In this document: piece by piece, positions 52,371-61,391 of the stretch
How the letters are laid out: every line of letters begins with the position of its first letter
Position numbering within the stretch: position 1 is the first letter of the stretch
Assembly: GCA_028279505.1 (NCBI GenBank)
Contig: JANQNP010000022.1
Span: 124,001 to 188,000, forward strand
Length of the DNA stretch: 64,000 nucleotides
Source: Dehalococcoidia bacterium
GTDB taxonomy: Bacteria > Chloroflexota > Dehalococcoidia > UBA2979
Direction: 5' to 3'
Made by a program: the position numbers and the translations under genes
Notes under the pieces: generated by a model
Database searches by the model: none
The model's input: only the letters and a program-made list of their open reading frames with translations
Told to the model about the DNA's origin: nothing

Positions 52371-53719
52371 ACCGCCAGCGCCTCCGCGCGCACCAGGTCC
52401 TCCGCACCCGCGTCCAACAGCACCAGCGGCCGGTGCCCGGCGGCCTGTAGCAGGCTCGCCGCCGTCGCCGCACGACTGCCCGCGGCACAGCTCACCAGCA
52501 TCTCCTCGTCACGAACCTCCGGCAGCCAGTCCGGAAGGCGGTCGATCGGCCGGTGCACCGAACCCGGCAGCTCCAGGCTCCGCAGATCGCTCTCGAAGCG
52601 AACGTCGTAATTCGCCACCGCCCCGCTACTCCGGAGTCGGGCCGCCTCCGCGAGCGGCACCCGCGCCAGCTCGGCGACCGGCTGATCCGCGCTCCAGCTC
52701 GCGAACGGCAGGAACCCGCGCACCTCCTCGTACCCGATCCGCAGCAGATCCACCGTCACCCGGTCGGCCTGCTCACCGTCGCTCGTGACCAGCGCGATCG
52801 GCGCGTTGAACGGCACCAGCCACCCCACGTAGGCAAGCATCGACTCGCCCTCCTCGATCGAGGTCGAGCTCGGCACGTACCCGGACGCGAACTCGAAGCG
52901 GCTGCGCACATCCAGGACATGCACCCCCTCCTCGAGCGCCTCCGCCAGCGCGATCGGTGTCATCAACCGCGGCCGCGGCGGTTCGCCGTAGACCTGCGGT
53001 CCCTCGCGATTGATCGGCGCCATGTACCGGTAGTAGCCCGGGATTGGCGCGGGGTTTCCGAGGTGGGCGACGCGGAACGCGTCGAAGTCCGGGCTGTTCA
53101 GCACCACGTTCCGCTCGCGCTCCTCGTGTAACGGCGCGCGGCGCTCGCCACCGCACTGCTGCGAGGAGCAGAACGACCCGGCGCCGTGCGTCGGCAGCAG
53201 CTCCGCCGCCTCCGGCATCAGCGCCGTGATCCGCTGCGCGCTCACCCACTGCTGCTTCGTCAGCTCCTCCGTGTGGTCCGGCCCCAGCAGGTCCGAGCGC
53301 CCCGCCCCACCGATGATGATCGAACCGCCCGTGAACGCCCCCACCACCGTGCCCGAATCGTCGATCCCGAGGTACGCGGTGTGGTGGTGCGTGTGCCCCG
53401 GCGCGCGCACCGCGCGGATCCGCGCCGCGCCCACCGCCAGCTCCTCGCCGTCCGCGATCGGCCGGTGCGCGAACGCCAGCCCGGCATCCTCCGGCGCCAC
53501 GATCTCCGCACCGAGGGCTGCCAGCTCCGGCCCGCCCGAGATGTAGTCGTTGTGCACGTGTGTCTCGAAGACCCGCGTGATCGTCACCCCGCGCTCCTCC
53601 GCCGCCGCCACATACGGGCACACGTCCCGCTGAGGATCGATCACCGCCGCCTCCTCCCCGCTCACCACGAGGTACGACGCATCTCCGAGGGCCTCCGCCA
53701 CGAACTGCACGATCTCCAT
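52367..53719 (-). CDS. Metallo-beta-lactamase persulfide dioxygenase-like protein with two rhodanese domains
   Basis: 450 residues: an ETHE1-like MBL domain (VFETHVHNDYISGGPELAAL, near residue 50, then APGHTHHHTAYL), followed by a rhodanese domain without Cys (LDVRSRFEFASGYVPSSTSI) and a C-terminal rhodanese with the Cys in LVSCAAGSRAA (about 419). The usual H-x-H-x-D-H reads HVHNDY, as in other mononuclear persulfide dioxygenases where the second site is not used. It should oxidise glutathione- or thiol-bound persulfide. It is 38 bases downstream of tauE. Confidence 0.85.
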   Translation of the reverse strand: MEIVQFVAEALGDASYLVVSGEEAAVIDPQRDVCPYVAAAEERGVTITRVFETHVHNDYISGGPELAALGAEIVAPEDAGLAFAHRPIADGEELAVGAARIRAVRAPGHTHHHTAYLGIDDSGTVVGAFTGGSIIIGGAGRSDLLGPDHTEELTKQQWVSAQRITALMPEAAELLPTHGAGSFCSSQQCGGERRAPLHEERERNVVLNSPDFDAFRVAHLGNPAPIPGYYRYMAPINREGPQVYGEPPRPRLMTPIALAEALEEGVHVLDVRSRFEFASGYVPSSTSIEEGESMLAYVGWLVPFNAPIALVTSDGEQADRVTVDLLRIGYEEVRGFLPFASWSADQPVAELARVPLAEAARLRSSGAVANYDVRFESDLRSLELPGSVHRPIDRLPDWLPEVRDEEMLVSCAAGSRAATAASLLQAAGHRPLVLLDAGAEDLVRAEALAV

Positions 53720-53757
53720 TGCAAACCCTCCTCGGGTCGGTTCTCTCTTCGAATCCG

Positions 53758-54507
53758 TCAGGCGACCAGCGCCGCCTCACGCACGCCCAGGTAGGACGCC
53801 ACCACGATCAACAGCACGGCGAACGACTGCTGTAGCCGCTGCTCCCCGGCCGCGCGAGCCAGCCTCGAGCCAAACACCACACCGAGCGCCGCACCGGCCG
53901 CCAGCACCAACGCCAGTGGCACATCGATGTCGCCGCGCACCCAGTAGCCGCCGATCGCCGCCGCCGAGTTCGCCGCAATCACCAGCAGCGACGTGCCCAC
54001 CGCCTCGGCCATCGGCAATCCCAGCGCGAGCACCAGCACCGGCACGATCACGAATCCACCGCCGACCCCGAACACCCCGGTGAGCGCCCCGGCGAACAGG
54101 CCAGCCCCGATCACCACCACCGCCGGCTGGTGCCCCTCGGACGGACGCACCGGCTGCCACATCCGCAGTGCGACCACCACCATCAACAGCGCGACCGTTC
54201 CGAGGATCACCTCCTCGGACAGCTGAGCGTTCACGGGCGACGCGAGCGCCGACGCAACCATCCCCGGCCCACCGAAGAGCAGCGCATCTCGGTAGCGGAC
54301 GCGTCCGTCCCGCGCGTGCAGCACCGTGCCAAGCGTCGCGCTGGCCATCACGACCACCAGCGCCGTTCCCGTCGCGCCGTGCGCGTCCAGCCCGAAGCCC
54401 AGCACGAGCAGCGGGATCAGCAACACCGAGCCGCCACCGCCAACCGCGCCGAGCGCGAGGCCGGCGATGACACCGGCGACCAACGTCGGGATCAGCGTTG
54501 CGTCCAT
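53758..54507 (-). CDS. TauE/SafE-family sulfite/anion exporter
   Basis: A 249-residue membrane protein with about eight segments in two repeats, each opening with the family pattern (LVAGVIAGLALGAVGGGGSVL and AGLFAGALTGVFGVGGGFVI). The family exports sulfite or sulfonates, or moves sulfur species. It is encoded between ArsR and the persulfide enzyme, so it probably removes sulfite made by the latter. No Cys pair of the YeeE type is seen. Confidence 0.85.
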   Translation of the reverse strand: MDATLIPTLVAGVIAGLALGAVGGGGSVLLIPLLVLGFGLDAHGATGTALVVVMASATLGTVLHARDGRVRYRDALLFGGPGMVASALASPVNAQLSEEVILGTVALLMVVVALRMWQPVRPSEGHQPAVVVIGAGLFAGALTGVFGVGGGFVIVPVLVLALGLPMAEAVGTSLLVIAANSAAAIGGYWVRGDIDVPLALVLAAGAALGVVFGSRLARAAGEQRLQQSFAVLLIVVASYLGVREAALVA

Positions 54508-54544
54508 CTGCCCCTAAACCCGACTAACCTGCTCAACAATCCAG

Positions 54545-55004
54545 TGAATATCTCTATATGCCGAAGCAGCGATGTTCATGCCGCAGCATTCTACCGCGCC
54601 GCACGAGACCTAGCCCGACGCGCGCGCGGCCGGCCGCCCCAACGCCTCGGCCTCCAGCTGAACCTGTGCCTCGATCCGATCGCAGACCAGCGAGCAGAGC
54701 TGCGCCACGCTGTCATCCACAACCGAGTAGTAGGCGCTCGTCCCCTCGCGACGCCGGCTCACGATCCCCGCGTCGAAGAGCAACCGCAGGTGCTTGCTGA
54801 CGTTGGCCTGGCTCATCCCGACCTCGTCGACCACCTCGCCCACGCTCAGCTCGTCTCGCTCCAGCAATAGCCGCACGATCGCCAGCCGGCTCGCGTCCCC
54901 CAGGACACGGAACCGCTGCGCGACCCGGTCGAGCAGAGCATCGGGAACGAGGGCGTACTGCTTCGTCATGCTCACCACTATATAACTACATATCGATGAA
55001 TATC
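54545..55004. promoter_or_regulatory. Matching TGAATATC sites flanking arsR
   Basis: TGAATATC occurs at 54545-54552, upstream of tauE, and at 54997-55004, upstream of arsR. Both are in AT-rich patches (CTATATGC, TATATAACTACATATCG) unlike the surrounding sequence. They are candidate sites for the ArsR repressor, matching the organisation of BigR/SqrR-type sulfide-responsive operons. Confidence 0.5.
54610..54969 (-). CDS. ArsR-family transcriptional repressor, probably sulfur-sensing
   Basis: A 119-residue winged helix: VAQRFRVLGDASRLAIVRLL at the N-terminus, VGEVVDEVGMSQANVSKHLR as the HTH (about residues 46-65) and the wing RREGTSAYYSVVD. Two Cys in QLCSLVCDRI near the C-terminal helix could sense thiols or metals, but the two-Cys layout of BigR (one in the second helix) is not met. 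ATG 54969 follows GTGGTGAGC; GTG codons three and two positions earlier are alternatives. It controls the adjacent sulfur genes. Confidence 0.8.
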   Translation of the reverse strand: MTKQYALVPDALLDRVAQRFRVLGDASRLAIVRLLLERDELSVGEVVDEVGMSQANVSKHLRLLFDAGIVSRRREGTSAYYSVVDDSVAQLCSLVCDRIEAQVQLEAEALGRPAARASG

Positions 55005-55138
55005 ACTAGACACACCCGGGGCGGCAGCCGGTTCGCGCCCGCGAGGGGTGGCAGAGTCGCCGCTCACCTCCGCTATCATCGCGACCGCGCACGGCGTGCA
55101 TGCCATGACACGCCTGTCACGACAGAGGGAGAACGCAG

Positions 55139-56416
55139 ATGGCATCAGGACCGCTCGAGGGGATTCGCGTCCTCGAATTCACCCAGATCATCGCTGGCCC
55201 GTTTGCCTGCCAGAACCTGGCGGACATGGGTGCCGAGGTGATCAAGGTCGAACCCCCCGAGGGCGAGCCCTGGCGCCTCTTCTCCCAGTTCATGCCCGGC
55301 GAGTCCAAGACCTACCAGGGCCTCAACCGTGGCAAGCGTTCACTCGTCCTCGCGCTCCAGAACCCCGAGGCCCAGGCCGTCGTCCACAAGCTGATCCCGG
55401 ACATCGACGTCGTCGTCATCAACTACCGGCCTGACGTGCCCGCCAAGCTCGGCATCGACTACGACACGCTCCGCGCGCTGCGCGAAGACCTGATCTACGT
55501 CGACAACACCGCGTTCGGACGCCAGGGACCGCTCGCTCAGAGCCCCGGCTACGACATCATCGCCCAGGCCGTCTCCGGCCTCATGACCGGCGAGGGCAAG
55601 TTCGACCCGGAGACCGGTACCCCCAAGATCATCAGCTCCACCGCCATCGCCGACTACGGCACCGGCCTCGCGATCGCGTGGGGCGTCTGCGCCGCGCTCT
55701 ACCACCGCGAACGCACCGGCGAAGGGCAGATGATCGAGAGCACCCTGCTCCAAACCGCCCTCGCCTTCCAGGGAAACTCCGTCTTCGACCTACCCGCGGC
55801 AGACGACCAGAAGTACGAGAAGATGGCCAAGGTCCACCAGCTCCAGGAGGCCGGCGCCAGCTACCCGGACCTGCTCGCCGCCCACAATCCGCTCGCCGTC
55901 CTCGGCGCCGGCAACATCTACTACCGCGCCTACAGCACCCTCGACGGCGCGATCGCCATCGGCGCGCTCTCCCCCACCCTCTGGGCCAAGGTCCGCACCT
56001 CCCTCGACACCGACTTCCTCGGCATCGCCGACCCGGAGTACAACCCGCTCGACCCGGAATGGGCGGCCGGCGCCGCCAAGGCCGTCCTGGCCATCGAGGA
56101 ACACGTCCGCTCGCGCACCAGCGCCGATTGGGGTGACATCTTCACCGCCAACGGCGTCCCCAACGGCACCCTCAACTTCCCCGAGGACATGAACGAGCAC
56201 CCGCAGGTCCTCGCCAACGACGGCATCGTCGAACTCGAGCACGACCTCAGCGGCCCCCAGCGACAGGTCGGCCCCGTGATCAAGATGAGCGGCTCCCCGC
56301 TCGCCGCCCAGGGCGCCTCCCCGCCGCTCGGCCGCGACACCGACGCCGTCCTCACCGAGGCCGGCTACTCCGCCGAGGAGATCGCCACCCTCCGCGACAG
56401 TGGAGCGATCGCCTGA
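55139..56416 (+). CDS. Class III CoA transferase (CaiB/BaiF), second copy
   Basis: A 425-residue enzyme with GPLEGIRVLEFTQIIAGPFA, NLADMGAEVIKVEPPEG and the QSPGYDIIAQAVSGLM segment that matches the family body; the catalytic Asp region lies near STAIADYGTGLAIAW (about residues 170-184). It transfers CoA to a carboxylic acid, activating it for degradation. GGGAG precedes ATG 55139. The amidohydrolase that follows overlaps it by one base (TGATG). Confidence 0.85.
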   Translation: MASGPLEGIRVLEFTQIIAGPFACQNLADMGAEVIKVEPPEGEPWRLFSQFMPGESKTYQGLNRGKRSLVLALQNPEAQAVVHKLIPDIDVVVINYRPDVPAKLGIDYDTLRALREDLIYVDNTAFGRQGPLAQSPGYDIIAQAVSGLMTGEGKFDPETGTPKIISSTAIADYGTGLAIAWGVCAALYHRERTGEGQMIESTLLQTALAFQGNSVFDLPAADDQKYEKMAKVHQLQEAGASYPDLLAAHNPLAVLGAGNIYYRAYSTLDGAIAIGALSPTLWAKVRTSLDTDFLGIADPEYNPLDPEWAAGAAKAVLAIEEHVRSRTSADWGDIFTANGVPNGTLNFPEDMNEHPQVLANDGIVELEHDLSGPQRQVGPVIKMSGSPLAAQGASPPLGRDTDAVLTEAGYSAEEIATLRDSGAIA

Positions 56417-57423
56417 TGACCACCGACTGGCTTGCCCAGGTCCAGGAGGCTCCGCTCGAGCCGGACCTCCCGATCATCGATCCCCACCACCACCTCTGGG
56501 AGCGCCCCAACAACACCTACCTCCTCGACGACCTCGTCACCGACGTCTCGCGCCACAACGTCCGCCAGACCGTCTTCATCGAGTGCACCTCGATGTACCG
56601 CACCGACGGTCCCGAGGAGCTGCGCGTCATCGGTGAGACCGAGTTCGTCGAGGGTGTCGCCAACGCCAGCGCCGAGCGCGTCGCCGCCGGCAGCGATGAG
56701 GTCCGCGCCTGCACCGGGATCGTCGGCACCGCCGACCTCACCCTCGGCGCCGACGTCGCCCGCGTCCTCGAAGCCCACCTCGAGGCCAGCCCAACCCGCT
56801 TCCGAGGTATCCGCCACCGCGCCGCCTGGGACGCCGACCCCGCACTTGCCGCCCGCGCCACCTCGCCCGAGCACGTCCTCATGGACCCGAAGTTCCGCGA
56901 GGGCTACGCCCAGCTCGAGCGTTACGACCTCACCTTCGAGGGTTGGCTCTACCACCCCCAGATCGCCGAGATCACCGACCTCGCGCGCGCCTTCCCGAAC
57001 ACCACGATCATCCTCAACCACCTCGCCGGCCCGCTCGGCGTCGGCCCCTACGCCGGCAAGCACGACGAGATCTTCCAGGCCTGGCGCCCCGCCATCACCG
57101 AGCTCGCCGCCTGCGACAACGTCGTCGCCAAGGTCGGCGGCATCCAGATGCAGGTCAACGGCTTCGGCTGGGACGAGCAGCCCCTCCCCCCAACCTCCGA
57201 CCAGCTCCTCGACACCAACCGCCGCTGGTACGAACACACCATCGAGGCCTTCGGCCCGGACCGCTGCATGTTCGAAAGCAACTTCCCCGTCGACAAGCTC
57301 TGCTGCGACTACACCATCCTCTGGAACCAGTTCAAGAAACTCACCGCGAACCACACCCCAACCGAACGCGCCGCCATGTTCCACGACACCGCCGCCCGCG
57401 TGTACCGCCTCGAAACGGTCTAA
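56416..57423 (+). CDS. Amidohydrolase (2-pyrone-4,6-dicarboxylate lactonase-like)
   Basis: A 335-residue TIM-barrel protein: metal His pair in IIDPHHHLWERP (about residues 22-33), GIRHRAAWD (about 132), LNHLAGPLG (about 201) and the C-terminal Asp in FPVDKLCCD (about 294). This matches the amidohydrolase_2 group, which hydrolyses lactones or decarboxylates aromatic acids. It shares TGATG with the CoA transferase, so the two act on linked substrates. Confidence 0.85.
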   Translation: MTTDWLAQVQEAPLEPDLPIIDPHHHLWERPNNTYLLDDLVTDVSRHNVRQTVFIECTSMYRTDGPEELRVIGETEFVEGVANASAERVAAGSDEVRACTGIVGTADLTLGADVARVLEAHLEASPTRFRGIRHRAAWDADPALAARATSPEHVLMDPKFREGYAQLERYDLTFEGWLYHPQIAEITDLARAFPNTTIILNHLAGPLGVGPYAGKHDEIFQAWRPAITELAACDNVVAKVGGIQMQVNGFGWDEQPLPPTSDQLLDTNRRWYEHTIEAFGPDRCMFESNFPVDKLCCDYTILWNQFKKLTANHTPTERAAMFHDTAARVYRLETV

Positions 57424-57735
57424 CGCGCACGAAAGCGCCGCGGCACCCCCGACTACGCGGCGAAAGGTTCGACACATCGAGGCCAATAGGTGCCGGCGGA
57501 CGCGAAGCGATTCTTGAGCGGGGTCGCGAGGGGCGCTCGCTCGTGGAGCGATCGAAGAGAACCAGCCCCTCGCCTAGCAGGGCGGGCGGGTGGGCCACTC
57601 CTGAGGTAGTCAGACAACGCCGAAGGCGTGGAACATCGCGCGCCGAACGCCCGACTCCCATCCGGGAACCATCACGCCCTCGCCGTTACGCGTTGGGGCG
57701 CGCCGGGCCCATCTAGCCGAAGGCGCCCCTCTCCT
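57424..57735. other. Intergenic region between convergent genes
   Basis: These 312 bases contain no convincing gene. They hold copy C of the structured repeat (57526-57573) and a G-rich stretch (GGGCGGGCGGGTGGGCC) right after it, as in copy A. GGACGCGAAGCGATTC near 57497 recalls part of the 17-bp repeat. Confidence 0.6.
57526..57573. repeat. Structured intergenic repeat, copy C
   Basis: The outer arms GCGAGGGGC and GCCCCTCGC (57526-57534 and 57565-57573) make a 9-bp stem; the inner hairpin is TCGCTC-GTG-GAGCGA (57537-57551), and the single-stranded part is TCGAAGAGAACCA. The spacings (2 and 13 bases) equal those of copy A. The inner C-G pair of copy A is changed to T-A, a compensatory change. 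Confidence 0.6.
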
Positions 57736-58923
57736 CTAATCGTTCCCGGTCTCGACCCCGAGCGACTCGTACACCGCCCCGGCCAGCAGCTGCGCCCGAG
57801 GATCGAGCGTCCCAAAGTCCCCGGCCCACATCTGCGACATCGCATACCCAAACCCGACTCGGTGCTCCGGGTCGGCGAACCCGATCGAACCCCCGGCCCC
57901 ACCGTGCCCGAACGACTCCGGCCCGCGCCGGTCTCCGGTCCCCGGAATCGGATGCATGAACCCGAGCGACCGCCGGGTCGGCATCGTCAACACCTCATCC
58001 GGCGACATCACCTGCACCTCGCGAGCGATGTCCACCCGCTCGGCACCCATCAACCGCACGCCCGCGTGCTCGCCACCCTCGGCCAGCGCGCTGTACACCG
58101 TCGCCACCGCCCGAGCGTTCCCGTGACCGTTCCCGCCGGGAATCTCCGCGCCGCGCCAGCCACGACTGTTCGGCGCCGCCACCAGCTCGCTGTCGTGCAT
58201 CAGCGACAGCTCCATCAGCGGATTCACCGGCGCATCGGGCGCCGGGTTCCGCACGAAGATCTCGTTCGGCGCCGGCTGAATGATCGTCGCGATCCGGGGG
58301 TCCTCCGACGCCGGCGTCCCGATGTGGAAGTCCGCCCCCAGCGGCTCGGCGACCTCCTCGCGGAAGAACATCCCCGGCGTCTTCCCGGTGATCCGGTGGA
58401 TCACCTCACCGACCAGCCAGCCGAACGTCACCATGTGGTACCCGTTCTTCGTGCCCGGCTCCCACTGCGGGGTCGTCTCCTCGAGGGCGTGGACCATCGT
58501 CTCCCAGTCTTCGTGCGAGCGAGGCGCCAGCGGCGGGTCAACAGCCACGAGGCCCGCCTGGTGCGACAACAGCCAGCGCACCGGGATCGCCTCCTTGCCC
58601 AGCTTCCCGAACTCGGGCCAGTACTGGGCGACCGGAGCGTCGTAGTCCAGCAACCCGCGGTCGGCGAGCATGTGCGCGCAGGTCGCCACCATCCCCTTCG
58701 TCATCGACCAGCAGTTCACGATCGTGTCGCGCTGCCAGGCGTCGTCCCGATCGGGGTGCATCCGCCCGCCCCACAGATCGACGACCGGCTCCCCGTCGAC
58801 GAACACCGCCACCGAGGCGCCGACCTCCCGGTGCTCCTCGAAGTTGCGCCGGAACGCCTCGCGCACCGCCTCGAACCGCGGCGCCACCTCACCCTCGATC
58901 TCGACCGGCGTCGTCGCAGTCAT
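57736..58923 (-). CDS. Serine hydrolase (class C beta-lactamase/esterase family)
   Basis: A 395-residue penicillin-binding-like hydrolase: the Ser-x-x-Lys motif is SMTKG (about residues 73-77), the Tyr position is near NGYHMVTFG (about 160) and the third motif is GHGGAGGSIG (about 340). No signal is present, so it is a cytosolic esterase like EstB rather than a secreted beta-lactamase. ATG 58923 has GGGGAGG upstream; the longer frame is not used. Divergent from the LLM oxidoreductase. Confidence 0.85.
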   Translation of the reverse strand: MTATTPVEIEGEVAPRFEAVREAFRRNFEEHREVGASVAVFVDGEPVVDLWGGRMHPDRDDAWQRDTIVNCWSMTKGMVATCAHMLADRGLLDYDAPVAQYWPEFGKLGKEAIPVRWLLSHQAGLVAVDPPLAPRSHEDWETMVHALEETTPQWEPGTKNGYHMVTFGWLVGEVIHRITGKTPGMFFREEVAEPLGADFHIGTPASEDPRIATIIQPAPNEIFVRNPAPDAPVNPLMELSLMHDSELVAAPNSRGWRGAEIPGGNGHGNARAVATVYSALAEGGEHAGVRLMGAERVDIAREVQVMSPDEVLTMPTRRSLGFMHPIPGTGDRRGPESFGHGGAGGSIGFADPEHRVGFGYAMSQMWAGDFGTLDPRAQLLAGAVYESLGVETGND

Positions 58924-59070
58924 CGTGACCTCCCCGCGCTGAGTCCGGCTCCCACCGACCCCGCCTCCTCGATGTCGCGCGGAGTGTACCGCCCACCTCC
59001 GAGGTTCACCGCCCACCCCTGCGTACAGTGGATCCCCGCCAACCCAACGACCACCCGAGGAGCCACCGTC

Positions 59071-59982
59071 ATGCGGATCGGAATCAGCGGCACCCGCCTC
59101 ACGAGGCACGCATCCGTCGACCGCGTCGCCGAGCACGCCGCCCAGGCCGCCGACGACGGCTTCACCAGCTACTGGATGGCCGAGCACCCCACCGGCGGCT
59201 TCGACGCCCTCACCGTGCTCACCCTCGTCGGCACCCGCGTCCCCGACATCGAGATCGGATCCGCCATCATCCCGATCTTCCCCCGCCACCCCATGGTCCT
59301 CGCCGGCCAAGCGCTCACCGCGCGCAGCGTGCTCGGCGACCGCTTCACCCTCGGCATCGGCCTCTCCCACGCCTCGATGATGGCCGGCCTCGGCATCGAC
59401 TTCGACCGCCCGATCGGCCGCCTCCGCGACTACCTCTCCGTCCTCATGCCACTCCTCGAGGACGGCCACGTCACCCACGACGGCGCCGACTACGCCACCG
59501 AGGCCACCGTCTTCGGCGCCCCGGCCAAGCCGGTCCCCGTCGTCGTCGCCGCCCTCGGCCCGCAGATCCTCAAGGTCGCCGGCGCCCGCACCAGCGGCAC
59601 GATCCTCTCCTGGGTCGGCCCGAAGACGATCCGCACCCACATCGCCCCGCGCCTCACCGAAGCCGCAACCGCCGCCGGCAAGCCCGCGCCGCGGATCGTC
59701 GCCAGCCTCCCCGTCTGCGTCACCGACACCCCCGAGGCCATTCGCGAAGACATCACCCGCACCTCCGCCATGTACGGCGAGCTCCCCTCCTACCGCGCCA
59801 TGTTCGATCGCGAAGGCGTCACCCACCCCGGCGAAGTGGCTCTCGTCGGCTCCGAATCCGAGGTCAGCGCCATGATCGAGGGCATGTTCGACGCCGGCGT
59901 CACCGACTTCGTCGCCTCCGAGTACACCCCAACGCCCGAGGCCCGCGACCGCACCCGCGCCCTCCTCAAAACCTTGCTCTAG
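59071..59982 (+). CDS. LLM-class F420-dependent oxidoreductase
   Basis: The 303-residue protein is a luciferase-like TIM barrel: RIGISGTRLTRHASVDRV at the start, SYWMAEHPTGGFDALTVLT, then GIGLSHASMMAGLGIDFDRP and PVPVVVAALGPQILKVAG. The N-terminal pattern is that of the TIGR03564 F420 group of actinobacteria. It should reduce or oxidise an enone or similar with F420. GAGGAG lies upstream of ATG 59071. Confidence 0.85.
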   Translation: MRIGISGTRLTRHASVDRVAEHAAQAADDGFTSYWMAEHPTGGFDALTVLTLVGTRVPDIEIGSAIIPIFPRHPMVLAGQALTARSVLGDRFTLGIGLSHASMMAGLGIDFDRPIGRLRDYLSVLMPLLEDGHVTHDGADYATEATVFGAPAKPVPVVVAALGPQILKVAGARTSGTILSWVGPKTIRTHIAPRLTEAATAAGKPAPRIVASLPVCVTDTPEAIREDITRTSAMYGELPSYRAMFDREGVTHPGEVALVGSESEVSAMIEGMFDAGVTDFVASEYTPTPEARDRTRALLKTLL

Positions 59983-60176
59983 GGCTCACCTGGACCCCAC
60001 CGCCGCCTGACGTCGCGCGCGATCGCGCCGCGGGTGCCGGCTCCCTCGCCCCCGGACCCGCCGCCCGAGGGAACGCCGCCCGTCACCCCAACGTCTGACC
60101 AACGACCGTGGTGCTCCGCCCCGCGATCCCCCACCCTGCGAGGGCGCTACAACCCGCCGAGGCCAAAGGACCCCGT

Positions 60177-61391
60177 TTGTCGTTCCGCGAAGACCTCGAG
60201 AACCGCTCCGCCGACTGGGTCGCCTCCGGCCTGGTCACCGCAGAGCAACGCGACCGCATCCTCGCCGCCGAACCGGCGGAGGGTGGCGCTGCGCCACGCC
60301 TCGTCGCGATCTTCTCGCTGCTCGGTGCCGCGCTCGTCGTGCTCGGCGTCGTCCTCGTCGTCTCACAGAACTGGGACGAGATCCCCCGGCTCACCAAGCT
60401 CGCCGGCGGCGTCGCCCTCATGCTCGCGACCTTCGCCGCCGGCTACTGGCTCCGCTTCGGCCCGCCCGCCATGACCCGAACCGGCGAGGGCGTCCTGCTC
60501 GCCGGCAGCGGCATCTTCCTCGCCAACCTCGCGCTGATCAGCCAGCAGTACAACATCGACTTCAACCCGTCGCCGTTGTTCCTGCCGGTGCTGCTGAGCG
60601 CCTTCGCGCTCGCCTACGTCCTGCGGTCGCGCGCCTACATCTTCGTCGCCGCCGCGCTCGCGGTGACCTGGCTAGTCTTCGAGAGCCAGCGCGAAGGCTC
60701 CCCGATCGAGACCCGCAGCGCCATCGCCCTCCTCGTCATCGCCGGCGGCGGCGTCTGGCTGCTCGCTGCCGCCGAGGCCAATCGACGCCTCGGGTGGCCC
60801 CAGTTCGCCGAACCGCTCCGCATCGCTGGCGGCGCCACCGTCTTCGCCGCCACCTACGTGCTCGGCTTCTACCGCCACTTCGACGCCGACGATGCCGTCG
60901 GCACGCTCCCCGGCGTCGCGCTCATCGCGCTGCCGCTCGTCGTGCTCCTCGGAGCGACGGCGGTCATCGCCCTCCGCGAGGAGCCCCGGCTCGGCTGGCC
61001 CGCGATCGCTCCGGACCTCCGCCTCCCGCTGCTCGCGGCCGCAGCGGCGCTCGCCGCGCTCCTCGCCTGGTCGCTCCTCGTCGGCATCAACCCGCGCGAC
61101 GACGCTGAGGAAGGGTTCATCGTCTACACCGTCGGCTTCTGGGTGCTCGCGCTCGCGCTCGCCGCCGAGCTGATCTGGCTCGGCCTCGCGCTCCGCCGCG
61201 AGTGGTGGATCAACGCTGCGCTCGCCTACCTCGGCGTCTTCGGCATCTCGAGGTACTTCGACCTCTTCAGCGACTACGCGCAGACCGGAGCCGTCTTCGC
61301 CGGTGCCGGCCTGCTCCTGCTCATCCTCGCCTTCCTCCTCGAACGCGGCCGCCGCGCGCTCCACGCTGAGCTAGACGAGGTCCGAGGATGA
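60177..61391 (+). CDS. DUF2157 multi-pass membrane protein
   Basis: A 404-residue protein. The soluble start (ENRSADWVASGLVTAEQRDR) matches the DUF2157 N-terminus, followed by about ten membrane segments from residue 45. TTG 60177 is preferred because AAGGA lies six bases upstream; a GTG at 60108 would add 23 residues without a site. DUF2157 proteins commonly sit beside a GDYXXLXY protein, as here. The function is unknown; it is an inner-membrane protein. Confidence 0.8.
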   Translation: MSFREDLENRSADWVASGLVTAEQRDRILAAEPAEGGAAPRLVAIFSLLGAALVVLGVVLVVSQNWDEIPRLTKLAGGVALMLATFAAGYWLRFGPPAMTRTGEGVLLAGSGIFLANLALISQQYNIDFNPSPLFLPVLLSAFALAYVLRSRAYIFVAAALAVTWLVFESQREGSPIETRSAIALLVIAGGGVWLLAAAEANRRLGWPQFAEPLRIAGGATVFAATYVLGFYRHFDADDAVGTLPGVALIALPLVVLLGATAVIALREEPRLGWPAIAPDLRLPLLAAAAALAALLAWSLLVGINPRDDAEEGFIVYTVGFWVLALALAAELIWLGLALRREWWINAALAYLGVFGISRYFDLFSDYAQTGAVFAGAGLLLLILAFLLERGRRALHAELDEVRG

